DNA of 64,000 nt from JAAZHD01 sp012510895. Its GTDB lineage: Bacteria > Bacillota > Clostridia > Caldicoprobacterales > DTU083. Positions within the stretch are counted from its first letter, which is position 1, and each line of letters begins with the position of its first letter. A program made the translations under genes and the position numbers. The DNA lies in NCBI GenBank assembly GCA_050951465.1, contig JBMNJC010000002.1, positions 62,001 to 126,000 of the forward strand, given 5' to 3'. The notes beneath the pieces are model-generated. The model was not told the DNA's origin, ran no database searches, and saw only the letters and a list, made by a program, of their open reading frames with translations. Of the stretch, positions 26,303 through 35,498 are shown piece after piece.

Positions 26303-27397
26303 CAAAGCTTTTTTGATTAAATCCATTCTTGATAATATTCTTTGGAATAAATAGTCCACCAGAGTAATGGCAGTCATGGCTTCCACTACAATAACAGCCC
26401 TGGGCACAATTATGGGATCATGCCTGCCCTCAATCTGCACTTCAACATTTTTGCCTTCTTTGTTTACAGTCCGCTGTTTAGAATAGATGGAGGGAGTGGG
26501 TTTAAATGCTGCCCTGAAAACAATGGGGAATCCATCGCTTATTCCCCCTGTAATTCCTCCTGCGTTGTTTGACAGCTTAGTTAATTTACCATTTTCATCA
26601 TATTTAAATCCATCGTTATGAGTGGATCCCGTCAGTTTAGCTGCCTGAAAACCGCTTCCTACTTCAAAACCTTTCACAGCTCCAATGGAAAAAATGGCTT
26701 TTGCCAATGCTGCATCCAGTTTCTCAAACACCGGTTCACCAACGCCGCCTGGCAGCCCTTCAATAAGGCATTCTATCACACCTCCCGCGGAATCATTGGC
26801 TTCCTTAAGAGCATGGAGGAAGGCTTCGGCCTGAGCTGCAGCTTTTTTATCAGGCATGGCAAGGAAGTTTCGGGTTATTTCATTTTTGTCAAATCTTTCT
26901 CTGTCAATCTCTATGTTTCCTATAGACAGGGTATAGGCAGTTATTTCCACGCCTAATTCCCTAAGAATTTTTTTTGCAACGGCTCCGGCAGCCACACGGA
27001 CCGCAGTTTCCCTTCCGGAAGACCGGCCGCCTCCGCGATAGTCCCTGAAACCGTATTTTTGATCATATGTGTAATCGGCATGCCCCGGACGGTAGATTTT
27101 TGCAATTTCAGAATAATCATAAGGTCTTTGATTGGTATTATACAAAACCAGGGATATAGGAGTGCCGGTAGTCCGTCCTTCAAATACACCGGATAAGATC
27201 TCAATTCTGTCACTTTCTTTTCTGGGAGAAGAAAAGGGGGACTGACCCGGTTTTCTCCTGTCCAGGTCTTTTTGTATATCTTCTTCAGTCAGCGGAATGC
27301 CTGCGGGACATCCGTCAATGACTACTCCCAATGCTTTCCCGTGAGACTCTCCCCAAGTGGCAATGCTGAAATTTTTACCTGTAATGGAACCGGACAT
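26297..27397 (-). CDS. aroC: Chorismate synthase
   Basis: This 366-residue FMN-dependent enzyme converts 5-enolpyruvylshikimate 3-phosphate to chorismate, the last common step of aromatic amino acid synthesis. Family signatures are present: GESHGKALGVVIDGCPAG near the N-terminus, RRKPGQSPFSSPRKE, and YRGGGRSSGRETA. The reading frame could extend 25 codons upstream, but ATG 27397 (MSGSITGKNF) has GGAGGG at the right distance and matches the family's usual start. It appears monocistronic. Confidence 0.95.
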   Translation of the reverse strand: MSGSITGKNFSIATWGESHGKALGVVIDGCPAGIPLTEEDIQKDLDRRKPGQSPFSSPRKESDRIEILSGVFEGRTTGTPISLVLYNTNQRPYDYSEIAKIYRPGHADYTYDQKYGFRDYRGGGRSSGRETAVRVAAGAVAKKILRELGVEITAYTLSIGNIEIDRERFDKNEITRNFLAMPDKKAAAQAEAFLHALKEANDSAGGVIECLIEGLPGGVGEPVFEKLDAALAKAIFSIGAVKGFEVGSGFQAAKLTGSTHNDGFKYDENGKLTKLSNNAGGITGGISDGFPIVFRAAFKPTPSIYSKQRTVNKEGKNVEVQIEGRHDPIIVPRAVIVVEAMTAITLVDYLFQRILSRMDLIKKALL

Positions 27398-27572
27398 AAT
27401 ATTTCCCTCCAATTTGTTTTCTCCGTTCTTTCCAGATTCTAGCATGATCAGCATGGGGTTGACAAGGCTCAAAACCTTATTTTTATAGTATGACCAAATA
27501 TAAGAATGCTTGTGGGCGGGTAACGGTTATGATATTATAAAATCGACGTTTCAAATAAAGGGGTGGTGAGTT

Positions 27573-28352
27573 ATGATATTCGATTGCCATACACATATCA
27601 GATTCATAAAAAAGGATAATGCATTTTCTGATTTACCAAAACTAATGCAGGCAATGGACAAAACTGAAGTTGACAAGGCCTGCGTACTTTTTTCCCCGGA
27701 ACGGACAGTCGGTTATTTTTTCAGCAGGGAAGACTGTATTCAGACAGCGGAGGGCATTATTAATATATCGCCTGAATACTCCGGCAGGATTAAATCGCTT
27801 CTCTGTTTAAATCCTAACCTGCCCTTTGACTTTAATTATGAGATCATTGAAAAGTACATTATTAACGGTCCAATAGACGGTGTAAAAATCTCCATTCAGA
27901 TGAATTCCCGGGATAAACGCTTCAATCCGGTTGCTGAACTTCTTCAGGAATATGATATACCCCTTTTGTTTCATACATGGTATAAGACAGCGAACAAATA
28001 CGTGTATGAATCGGACCCGTCTGATATTGCAGATCTTGCCTCGCGTTTCCCTAAACTGAGAATTTTGATGGCTCATCTGACCGGATGCGGGAAAAGAGGT
28101 GTACAGGATATAAGAAGGTTTGACAATGTATTCATCGATACCTCAGGCTCCCAGCCGGAAGATGGTTATCTGGAATATGTCCTTAATATGCTGGGTGCAG
28201 ACAGGATACTGTTTGGGTCGGATTATCCGGGCAGGGAAATAGCTGTTCAGTTAGGCAGAATCTATTCTGTAGATATGAATGACAGGCAGAGGGAAAAGAT
28301 ACTTTACGAAAACGCAGTTTCATTCTTTACAAAGGGGGGCAGATGCAGATGA
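27573..28352 (+). CDS. Amidohydrolase-family metal-dependent hydrolase, intact active site
   Basis: This 259-residue TIM-barrel protein of the amidohydrolase 2 type has the expected metal ligands in order: DCHTH at residues 4-8, LLFHTW near 131, LMAHLTG near 166 and LFGSDYPG near 214. Substrates in this family range from decarboxylation to lactone or amide hydrolysis, so none is assigned. GGGGTGG precedes the ATG. The next gene overlaps by 10 bases and is a degenerate paralogue, suggesting a two-subunit enzyme. Confidence 0.8.
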   Translation: MIFDCHTHIRFIKKDNAFSDLPKLMQAMDKTEVDKACVLFSPERTVGYFFSREDCIQTAEGIINISPEYSGRIKSLLCLNPNLPFDFNYEIIEKYIINGPIDGVKISIQMNSRDKRFNPVAELLQEYDIPLLFHTWYKTANKYVYESDPSDIADLASRFPKLRILMAHLTGCGKRGVQDIRRFDNVFIDTSGSQPEDGYLEYVLNMLGADRILFGSDYPGREIAVQLGRIYSVDMNDRQREKILYENAVSFFTKGGRCR

Positions 28353-29122
28353 ATAAGCCTGATAAGGTTATAGATATATCTGCATGGGCAGGCAATTGGG
28401 CATTTCGTGAACTCAGGTATGGTAAGCTGCCTGCACTGAAGCAGAGGTTAAGCAAGTATAATATAGTAAAAGCCTATGTCTCTCCCATTGAAGCCATCCT
28501 TATGCAGGATCCTATGAAGGCAAATCTTGATCTTTGCGAATCTATAGATAATTTAGGCGATGGTTTCTTTTCTCCCGTTCCGGTTATCGATCTGTCATTT
28601 AACAACTGGGAAGAAATTGTGGAGCTGGCTGTCAGGCGCAATGATATTCGCATTGTAAAACTGCTGCCCAATTACCACATGTATGAGCTGACCGAAGGAA
28701 AACTGGCAAAACTGGTGGAGTACGGGTCTGTCCATAAGCTGATCATATCAATTCAAATGAGAATAGAAGACTTAAGGGGCCAGTATCCTCTTATGAAGGT
28801 TCCGGACGTGGATGTAATGAAAGTAATAAAAGTGCTTTCAGGTTTTCCTGATCAGACATTCATAATTAACAATTGCTACATACATGAGATAGAGCAGGTA
28901 TTATATTCTCTGGAAAATGCGTATGCTGATATTTCCAGCGCAGAAATCCAGGATGTACTATCCTATTTAAATCAAAAATACAATTCAGATAAACTGCTCT
29001 TCTCAACCCATAGTGCTTTTTATTTTCCGGAAGGCAATGTATTTAAACTCAATTACTCAGGGCTTGATACAGAAGATTTAAACAAGATAGCATTTAAAAA
29101 TGCAGAATCCATAGGTTTATAA
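28343..29122 (+). CDS. Amidohydrolase-fold paralogue lacking metal ligands
   Basis: This 259-residue protein has the same length and order of elements as the preceding gene, but the metal-binding motifs are lost. DCHTH is replaced by DISAWAGNW, the barrel His near LFHTW by IISIQMR, MAHL by INNC, and GSDYP by FSTHSAF. The ATG at 28343 overlaps the upstream gene by 10 bases, with AAAGGGGGG as ribosome site. It is probably a non-catalytic partner or a pseudoenzyme; a divergent active enzyme cannot be excluded. Confidence 0.7.
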   Translation: MQMNKPDKVIDISAWAGNWAFRELRYGKLPALKQRLSKYNIVKAYVSPIEAILMQDPMKANLDLCESIDNLGDGFFSPVPVIDLSFNNWEEIVELAVRRNDIRIVKLLPNYHMYELTEGKLAKLVEYGSVHKLIISIQMRIEDLRGQYPLMKVPDVDVMKVIKVLSGFPDQTFIINNCYIHEIEQVLYSLENAYADISSAEIQDVLSYLNQKYNSDKLLFSTHSAFYFPEGNVFKLNYSGLDTEDLNKIAFKNAESIGL

Positions 29123-29130
29123 AATCAGAA

Positions 29131-29169
29131 AATAATAAGAGAGGGTTGCCCCTCTCATTCTTATTATTT
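29131..29169. terminator. Bidirectional terminator between convergent genes
   Basis: The stem AATAATAAGAGAGGG with loop TTGC pairs with CCCTCTC...TTATTATT; both flanks are A/T rich. It overlaps the last codons of the leftward gene. Confidence 0.85.
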
Positions 29170-30387
29170 GTCCAAAGAATACTTTCCTTCCAGGACGGGT
29201 CTTTGAGTGAGCCATTTACCGTTTGTGAAGTCAGGAAAAGCTACAGGCATGCTGCCCATAGATATGGACTGCTCAGACAGGCAGGTTATAGCCATCCATG
29301 AAGCAGATTCATATACGTCAATGGGCGTTATGGTTTCGTTTTGGATGCTTTCAATAAATGCCCTCAGCACAAGATAGTCCATACCGCCGTGTCCGCCGGT
29401 TACCCCGTCTTCCAGGAACTCCTTCCAGATTGGATGGTTATACTTATCAAGGTAGTTTTCTATGGGTTCCCATTCATGAGGATTGGGGCTGAGATCTTCA
29501 AAATATACGGATTTGTTAATCTCCATCCATATTCCTTTTGTGCCGTGTACGGCATTGCCCCGGCTGTATGGCCGCGGAAGGGAAGTGTCGTGTGTAAGTG
29601 TAATGGTTTCACCACCGGCGCATTTTATAACCGTGGTAACTATATCACCCAATGCATAGTTTTGCGTGTAGGGGTTATCCTTGCCAAATACTTCTTCAGC
29701 CCGGATGCCGAGCCCTCTTGATTTGGATGCAGTGGAGGTTAAAGTAAGAAAACGATTTCCTCTGTTAATATTTAAATATTTCGATATAGGACCGATTTCA
29801 TGGGTCGGATAAAGTTCGGCATTACGGTGCAGATGATGGAATGACCGCTGTTTGTTTCTTGCCAGGGCGTCAGCCAGTGTACGAAGGTCGTGATGATAGC
29901 CTCCGGCACAATGGATGATCTCGCCAAAAAGGCCGTGACGTATCATGTTAAGTATTGCCAACTCATACTGCCCGTAACAACAGTTCTCCAGCATCATGCA
30001 GGGAACTTTGGTTTTTTCATAGGTTTTTACCAGATCCCAGCATTCTTCAATGGAATTAGCACCACCGACTTCAAAGGCTGCATATTTTCCGGCTTCCATG
30101 GAAGCTATAGCAATTTCGATATGTTCATTCCATGAGGTTGCTATTACTACCCCCTCTATATCCTTCTCAGCCAATAAATCATGATAATTATTAAATCTTT
30201 TAACCGGATAATCTTTGTACTCGCGTATTCTTCCTATTGCTTCATCAATGCATTCATCTACAATATCGCAGACTGCAGAGATTACCACATCATCCATTTG
30301 TGCCAGAGTACCGATCAGGCCTCTTCCTCTGCCTCCAAGGCCTACAACTCCTATTTTTACAGTTCTGTTTTTTTCCGCCACGCTCAT
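29164..30387 (-). CDS. Gfo/Idh/MocA protein resembling GH109 alpha-N-acetylgalactosaminidase
   Basis: This 407-residue protein begins with the dinucleotide-binding motif IGVVGLGGRGRG (residues 12-23). Several segments resemble GH109 enzymes, which use NAD and a Gfo/Idh fold to cleave GalNAc from blood-group-type glycans: MMLENCCYGQYELAILNMIR, GLFGEIIHCAGGYHHDLR, the INRGNRFLTL block and the C-terminal SMGSMPVAFPDFTNGKW. It has no signal peptide, unlike many GH109 enzymes, so it should be cytoplasmic. GGGGGG precedes the ATG. An ordinary dehydrogenase of the family remains possible. Confidence 0.7.
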   Translation of the reverse strand: MSVAEKNRTVKIGVVGLGGRGRGLIGTLAQMDDVVISAVCDIVDECIDEAIGRIREYKDYPVKRFNNYHDLLAEKDIEGVVIATSWNEHIEIAIASMEAGKYAAFEVGGANSIEECWDLVKTYEKTKVPCMMLENCCYGQYELAILNMIRHGLFGEIIHCAGGYHHDLRTLADALARNKQRSFHHLHRNAELYPTHEIGPISKYLNINRGNRFLTLTSTASKSRGLGIRAEEVFGKDNPYTQNYALGDIVTTVIKCAGGETITLTHDTSLPRPYSRGNAVHGTKGIWMEINKSVYFEDLSPNPHEWEPIENYLDKYNHPIWKEFLEDGVTGGHGGMDYLVLRAFIESIQNETITPIDVYESASWMAITCLSEQSISMGSMPVAFPDFTNGKWLTQRPVLEGKYSLDK

Positions 30388-30630
30388 GTCCCCCCCATTT
30401 TTCTTAAAGATATGTGCGATGTGTTAATTTATTTAAGCGGTATCCCTAAACAAGTGATACCCCTAATAAATACAAAAATGAGATCCAGCTTCTTAATTGA
30501 TTTGTCAAAGGAAATTTGATACTATTGATTCAAAATCAGGCTTATCAGCCATTTAAAACAGCATTATATTAACGTTATAATTATACATCAATCCTGGAAT
30601 ATTTTCATTAAAAATATAAAATGAATTATT

Positions 30631-30659
30631 TTGACACTAATAATAATTGAGATTAATAA
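30631..30659 (+). promoter_or_regulatory. Promoter of acpS
   Basis: A consensus -35 TTGACA (30631-30636), 17-base spacer and TAATAA (30654-30659) lie just upstream of the TTG start of acpS. The rest of the 30388-30683 gap is AT-rich and shows nothing else that I can support. Confidence 0.6.
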
Positions 30660-30683
30660 TACAAGTGAGAAGAGGCGGACAAA

Positions 30684-31064
30684 TTGATAATAGGTATTGG
30701 GCTTGACTTGATTGAAACAGAGCGAATAAAAGCTTCCATGAACAAGCCCAGGTTTATGGACAAGGTGTATACGAAAGAAGAACAGAAATATCTGCTGGAG
30801 CGGAATGAAAATGCCCAATCTGCGGCAGGGATATTTGCAGCAAAGGAGGCTGTGTCAAAGGCTCTGGGCACCGGCTTCTATCCTATCCGATGGAAAGAAA
30901 TAGAAATATTAAGGGATGATTTGGGAAAGCCTTTTGTAAAGCTTCACGGGGCAGCTTTGGAAAGATTTAATGCAATGGGGGGCAAACGGGCTTTGGTATC
31001 CATTACCCACATTAAAGACCTTGCAGCTGCACAGGCTGTAATAGAAGGCATAGAAGATGTATAG
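30684..31064 (+). CDS. acpS: Holo-[acyl-carrier-protein] synthase
   Basis: This 126-residue phosphopantetheinyl transferase has the family motifs GIGLDLIETERI (residues 4-15) and FAAKEAVSKALG (residues 51-62), which bind Mg and CoA. It transfers 4'-phosphopantetheine from CoA to acyl carrier protein, activating it for fatty acid synthesis. The start is TTG at 30684, with GAGAAGAGG upstream. Confidence 0.95.
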   Translation: MIIGIGLDLIETERIKASMNKPRFMDKVYTKEEQKYLLERNENAQSAAGIFAAKEAVSKALGTGFYPIRWKEIEILRDDLGKPFVKLHGAALERFNAMGGKRALVSITHIKDLAAAQAVIEGIEDV

Positions 31065-31146
31065 TTATATTGACTATATAAATCCCGAATGATATATTCA
31101 AATTAGCAGATCTTAAATCCCAAATATATAAGAAAGAAGTGATATT

Positions 31147-32421
31147 ATGAGCAAATTGGCACTTTTAGGCGGCGAAAAAACTGTAAAGATTGATTATGAA
31201 ACCGCCGGAAATTTACCTTGCGTAAATGAAAAAGGTCTTGAAACGGCAGTTGATCTTATGCGCAAAGGTCAAATATCCACATCTCCTTTGGTAAAAGAAT
31301 TTGAGAAAAGATTCGCTGAATACATTGGCACTGAATATGGTTTATGCAGCAACAACGGAACATCAAGCCTGCATGAAGCCTTGTTTGCAGCAGGGGTTGG
31401 GCCGGGGGATGAAGTCATTGTTCCTTCTTATACTTTTTGGGCTACTGCCGGTCCTATCGTTTCGGCACAGGGCAATCCTGTATTTGCTGATGTAGATAAG
31501 GAAACATATAATCTGGATCCCAAAGCAATAGAAAAGAATATAACTTCCCGTACAAAAGCTATAATGGTAGTACATGTATGGGGCAATCCGGCAGACATGG
31601 ATGCCATAATGGCCATTGCAAGAAAATATAATATTGCAGTAATTGAAGACTGTTCCCATGCCCATGGTGCAATGTTAAACGGCAAAAAGGTTGGAAGCAT
31701 TGGTGACCTGGGTTGCTTCAGCCTCCAGGCTTCAAAGACTATGCCCGGAGGGGAGGGCGGCATTCTAACAACCAATAACAGGGAATATTTTGAAAGGGCT
31801 GTAGCTTTAGGCCATTATGAAAGACTGGCTGACCTTCCTGAAGACTCCGATTACAGAAAATACTCGCTGACAGGCATGGGTTATAAGTACAGGATACACC
31901 CCATTGCGGTTGCACTGGCAAGCAGCGCATTTGACGAATTGGATGAAAGAAATGAGATCAGGAACAGGAACGGCAAAGCACTGGAAAAAGGACTGGAGGG
32001 CATAGACTGCATAATACCTCAGAAAGTTCTGGACGGGGCTGTTAGACAGTATTCCTACCACTTTGCAACATATGATGAAACAAAACTTGACAACATACCC
32101 TTAGAAGTGTTCCTGAAAGCACTTAAGGAAGAAGGCGTAGCATGCGGTTTCTGCGGCTATGGCAGACTGCATAAAGCCCCCCTGTTTACTGAAAGAGATA
32201 ACTTCAGGCACGTGGAATTGCCTGTTACAGAATATCTTGCCACTCATACATTCATGATGGCGCCGCGTTTTGAAAAGGAATGTCCGGAACTGATTGATCA
32301 GTATATAGAGGCGTATCATAAAGTTGTAAATAATGCAGATGAACTTAAGGAATATGCTGCAAAAAATGAAGACTTAAATGCAGCCGCCAATATCAGCGGA
32401 AGAAGCATCAATCTGCTGTAG
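31147..32421 (+). CDS. DegT/DnrJ/EryC1/StrS-family sugar aminotransferase
   Basis: This 424-residue PLP enzyme of the type that aminates keto-sugars or builds inositol-like amines has LCSNNGTSSLHEAL near residue 65, the DVDKETYNLDP block near 116, IEDCSHAHGA near 166 and the PLP lysine at residue 197 in LQASKTMPGGEGG. The length is normal. It is followed within 42 bases by an SGNH hydrolase and then an acyltransferase-domain gene, suggesting amino-sugar formation and acyl modification. The target glycan or metabolite is unknown. Confidence 0.88.
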   Translation: MSKLALLGGEKTVKIDYETAGNLPCVNEKGLETAVDLMRKGQISTSPLVKEFEKRFAEYIGTEYGLCSNNGTSSLHEALFAAGVGPGDEVIVPSYTFWATAGPIVSAQGNPVFADVDKETYNLDPKAIEKNITSRTKAIMVVHVWGNPADMDAIMAIARKYNIAVIEDCSHAHGAMLNGKKVGSIGDLGCFSLQASKTMPGGEGGILTTNNREYFERAVALGHYERLADLPEDSDYRKYSLTGMGYKYRIHPIAVALASSAFDELDERNEIRNRNGKALEKGLEGIDCIIPQKVLDGAVRQYSYHFATYDETKLDNIPLEVFLKALKEEGVACGFCGYGRLHKAPLFTERDNFRHVELPVTEYLATHTFMMAPRFEKECPELIDQYIEAYHKVVNNADELKEYAAKNEDLNAAANISGRSINLL

Positions 32422-32462
32422 GACGAACCTAAACATTTTTTTGGAAAGGATCAGATGGACTT

Positions 32463-33095
32463 ATGAAGAAACTGTGCATTCTTGGCGACAGTATATCAAT
32501 CCACTACCGTGAATATTTAATACCGTTTTTGGATGATGAATTTGAAATTGTAACAAAGGACGGACTGGAAGAAGCTTCGAAAGATTTAAACATTCCGGTT
32601 GGTGCCAACGTAGGCGACAGCAGAATGCTTAGAGACTATCTTTTGCATGAAGATGAAAACGGCAGAATCACTTACGATTATGTAATGTTTAATTGCGGCC
32701 TTCACGATATAAAGGCAAATATTGAAACAGGTGTTCAACAGGTACTAATAGAGGATTATGAAAAGAATTTAAATTCGATTTTGGACATCTGGCAGAGAAA
32801 CAATGTAAAGATAATATTTTTAACCTCCACGCCTGTTATTGATAAAATACACAACAGTCCTGAAAGGATAGCTTTAAATAAAATAAAACGCAGCAGGAAA
32901 GATCTTCTGGCATACAATGAAGTTGCATTAAAAGTTATGAAAGAACGGGGAATTCCTGTAATTGATCTTTTCTCCTTTACCGATAAATTTGGTGAAGCTG
33001 CTTTTTGCGATCATGCCCATTTTACACATGAAGTCAGGAAACTGCAGGCAGCATACCTTGCCGGCGCAGTAAAAGCCATTGTGCAGCAGTTTTAA
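32463..33095 (+). CDS. SGNH/GDSL-family hydrolase
   Basis: This 210-residue esterase-like protein has the block I motif LGDSIS with the nucleophilic Ser near residue 10, a middle NCGLHDIK block near residue 79, and the C-terminal CDHAHFTHE block near 183 carrying the Asp and His. There is no signal peptide, so it should be cytoplasmic. Members remove acetyl or other acyl groups from sugars. Its place between an aminotransferase and an acyltransferase gene suggests acyl-sugar chemistry. Confidence 0.8.
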   Translation: MKKLCILGDSISIHYREYLIPFLDDEFEIVTKDGLEEASKDLNIPVGANVGDSRMLRDYLLHEDENGRITYDYVMFNCGLHDIKANIETGVQQVLIEDYEKNLNSILDIWQRNNVKIIFLTSTPVIDKIHNSPERIALNKIKRSRKDLLAYNEVALKVMKERGIPVIDLFSFTDKFGEAAFCDHAHFTHEVRKLQAAYLAGAVKAIVQQF

Positions 33096-33191
33096 TGCTT
33101 TTTTCTGTCACCAACAGCCTCTTACTATAAATAAATAGTGGAGGCTGAATATTTATTTTCAGCAGTTTTATCCATATAGGGGGCATTTGCA

Positions 33192-34103
33192 ATGACAAAT
33201 ACTAAAAAAAACTTATCCATACATGACTACACCTGTCCCGAATCAATTAAAGGATTATGTGAAAGATTGGACTTTCCTCAGGAAGCTGAAGAAAGAATTC
33301 TCTTTCATGCAGAAAATATGGACTTTGAACCCTTTGAACCCCATTTCCCCGGGCTCTTTTCGTTAGAAACCGGCCCAAAAGCAGTAGAGGAGATTCCCAG
33401 GCTTTGTATAAGTGATGATGACCCCACCGGGGACACAGGATTTAAAGCCCTGACAGTTTACCTGGCAGCGGCGCTGCACACCCATGAAATCTATAGGGAG
33501 TTTGGAATACCTGATGACATTTATTATGATTCCATGGAAGCATTTTGTCTCTTTGTAAAAGAACATAAGGTGAGCTACGGCTGCTATGGTTTTGACCGCC
33601 ACTTCTGGATTTACCGCCAGCTTTCTGCGAAAATTTTCAGACTGGGAACTTTGGAGTTTGAAATAACAACCCTGCCCGGGAATGCTCCTCAGGTAGGACC
33701 TGCATCAGGCGGATCTCCTGTGCTGTCAGTTCATATCCCCTCCGATGCAGTGCTGACCAGGGAAGAACTGGACAAATCGTACAAAATGGCAGTGGAATTT
33801 TTTGCAAAGTACTTTCCGGATTACTCATATGATTGCATATACTGCTCTACCTGGCTTCTCTCACCTGTTCTAAAAAAGATTCTGAAACCAGGCTCAAGAA
33901 TTCTGGAGTTCCAGTCAGATTATGAGATTACCCATGTGGATTACGAGTCCAACAGCGGCATAAGGTGGATTTACAAGAGAGAATATGATGATTATACCCA
34001 GCTTCCGGAAGATACATCACTTATGCGCGGCATGAAGCGTATTTTGCTGGAGGGCGGGAAAACCGGCAATGGCACCGGGTATCTTAAAGATTTTTCAGGT
34101 TGA
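33192..34103 (+). CDS. Acyltransferase-domain protein (two-part GNAT-like)
   Basis: This 303-residue protein resembles a clostridial family annotated as acyltransferase-domain proteins, with an N-terminal helical part (to ~residue 125) and a C-terminal GNAT-like part. Recognisable segments are SYGCYGFDRHFWIYRQ, FRLGTLEFEITTL and LSVHIPSDAVLTREEL, followed by the CSTWLLSPVLKKIL block near 218. No catalytic residue is certain. It lies 97 bases after the SGNH hydrolase. GGGGG is the ribosome site. The substrate is unknown. Confidence 0.6.
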   Translation: MTNTKKNLSIHDYTCPESIKGLCERLDFPQEAEERILFHAENMDFEPFEPHFPGLFSLETGPKAVEEIPRLCISDDDPTGDTGFKALTVYLAAALHTHEIYREFGIPDDIYYDSMEAFCLFVKEHKVSYGCYGFDRHFWIYRQLSAKIFRLGTLEFEITTLPGNAPQVGPASGGSPVLSVHIPSDAVLTREELDKSYKMAVEFFAKYFPDYSYDCIYCSTWLLSPVLKKILKPGSRILEFQSDYEITHVDYESNSGIRWIYKREYDDYTQLPEDTSLMRGMKRILLEGGKTGNGTGYLKDFSG

Positions 34104-34132
34104 TAATTTAATTTTAATAAGAGGGTGATTAA

Positions 34133-35285
34133 ATGCTGTTGATTAAGAATGGTCTGATCTACACCATGGCAGGTGAAGTAATTGAGAAAGGCTCTGTTTT
34201 GATAGACGGCGGGAAAATAGCTGCTGTCGGGAAAGACCTGGCTGCGCCGTCTGACTGCAGAATAATTGATGCCGGCGGAAGAATGGTAACTCCGGGTTTA
34301 GTGGATGCCCACAGCCATCTGGGGCTGCGGGAAAGCTCCATTGGTTTCGAAGGCGTGGATCATAATGAAACAACTGATCCTGTTACGCCTCATTTAAGGG
34401 CAATTGACGGGCTTAATCCCATGGACATTTCCTTAAGAGAGGCATACCAGAATGGAATTACTGCAGCCGTCTCAGGGCCTGGAAGCGCCAATGTTATTTG
34501 CGGCACCTTTACGGCTGTTAAAACTTACGGCCGCAGAATAGATGATATGATCATAAAAGATCCTGCAGCAATGAAGGTTGCCTTTGGAGAAAACCCTAAG
34601 AATGCCTATAAAGCTCAAAATAAATTCCCTATAACCAGAATGGGTATTGCTGCTTTGCTAAGGGAGACTTTATTCAAAACCAAAGTCTATATGGCAAGGA
34701 AAGAACAGGCTGTAAAGGAAGGTAAGATTCCGGATTTTGATATGAAGCTGGAGGCTATGATACCGGGTAATCAAGAAGGAAATACCCCTAAAGGCTCATG
34801 CCCACAGGGCGGATGATATATTTACAGCAATCAGAATTGCCAAAGAATTTGATATTGACATTACCCTTGATCACTGTACTGAAGGTCATCTGATAGCGGA
34901 TGATCTGGCTAAAGAGGGAAAAGGCGCAATAGTAGGTCCTTCGCTTGGACATAGAACGAAATTTGAACTTCAGAATAAGTCCTGGGATACACCCAGAATA
35001 CTGGCTGAAGCAGGAGTGAAAATAGCAATAACCACCGACTCACCGGTTATCCCTCTGCATAATCTGGCCTTATGTGCCGGATTGGCTCATAAAGCAGGGC
35101 TGGATTATATGGAGGCTTTAAAAGCGATAACTATAAACGCAGCTGAAATAACCGGAATTTCAAACAGGGTAGGAAGCATCGAAGTCGGCAAAGATGCAGA
35201 TATTGCAATCTTTGACGGAAATCTCATTAAAGATGTTGACTGCCGTACTTATATGACCATTATAAATGGGAGAAATAGTTTATAA
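34133..35285 (+). pseudogene. Amidohydrolase broken by a single-base frameshift
   Basis: The first frame runs 34133-34816 and the second continues to the stop at 35285. Removing one G from the GGG at 34765-34767 restores a continuous ~383-residue protein with VDAHSHLG near residue 61, LKAHAHRADD across the junction, LDHCTEGH, and the ITTDSP metal Asp. These are the ligands of the imidazolonepropionase-like amidohydrolase family. The C-terminal VGSIEVGKDADIAIFDG is typical. The frameshift may be real or a sequencing error; see the linked finding on this region. Confidence 0.85.
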
Positions 35286-35341
35286 TCCGTCTGGCTCTTA
35301 AATAAATCAAAGAGTTAGAGGAGAAAAATTTCATACACCGC

Positions 35342-35369
35342 TTGACAAATCAGTCGGGTGGTGTATAAT
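35342..35369 (+). promoter_or_regulatory. Consensus promoter of the copper operon
   Basis: TTGACA (35342-35347), a 16-base spacer and TATAAT (35364-35369) form a near-ideal sigma-A promoter 130 bases before csoR. Confidence 0.85.
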
Positions 35370-35380
35370 TTTAGTAAAGA

Positions 35381-35401
35381 TACCCCTCCCTATATGGGGT
35401 A
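35381..35401 (+). promoter_or_regulatory. CsoR operator
   Basis: TACCCC (35381-35386) and GGGGTA (35396-35401) form an inverted repeat with a 9-base spacer, and GGG/CCC runs extend it. It begins 12 bases after the -10 box, over the transcript start, where repressor binding would block transcription. G/C-tract palindromes of this kind are typical of CsoR sites, and csoR is the next gene. Confidence 0.75.
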
Positions 35402-35498
35402 GGGTCAATAGAGATGCTGAAAGTTTCTCAAGGAAAAACACAGATGTTATATATTGCGCGATGAATAGTAATAGGAACTATAAAACGGAGGTGATATT

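Noticed and set aside
27398..27472. Upstream 25-codon extension of chorismate synthase
   Set aside because: The family start corresponds to MSGSITGK, which has GGAGGG in front. The extension has no ribosome site.
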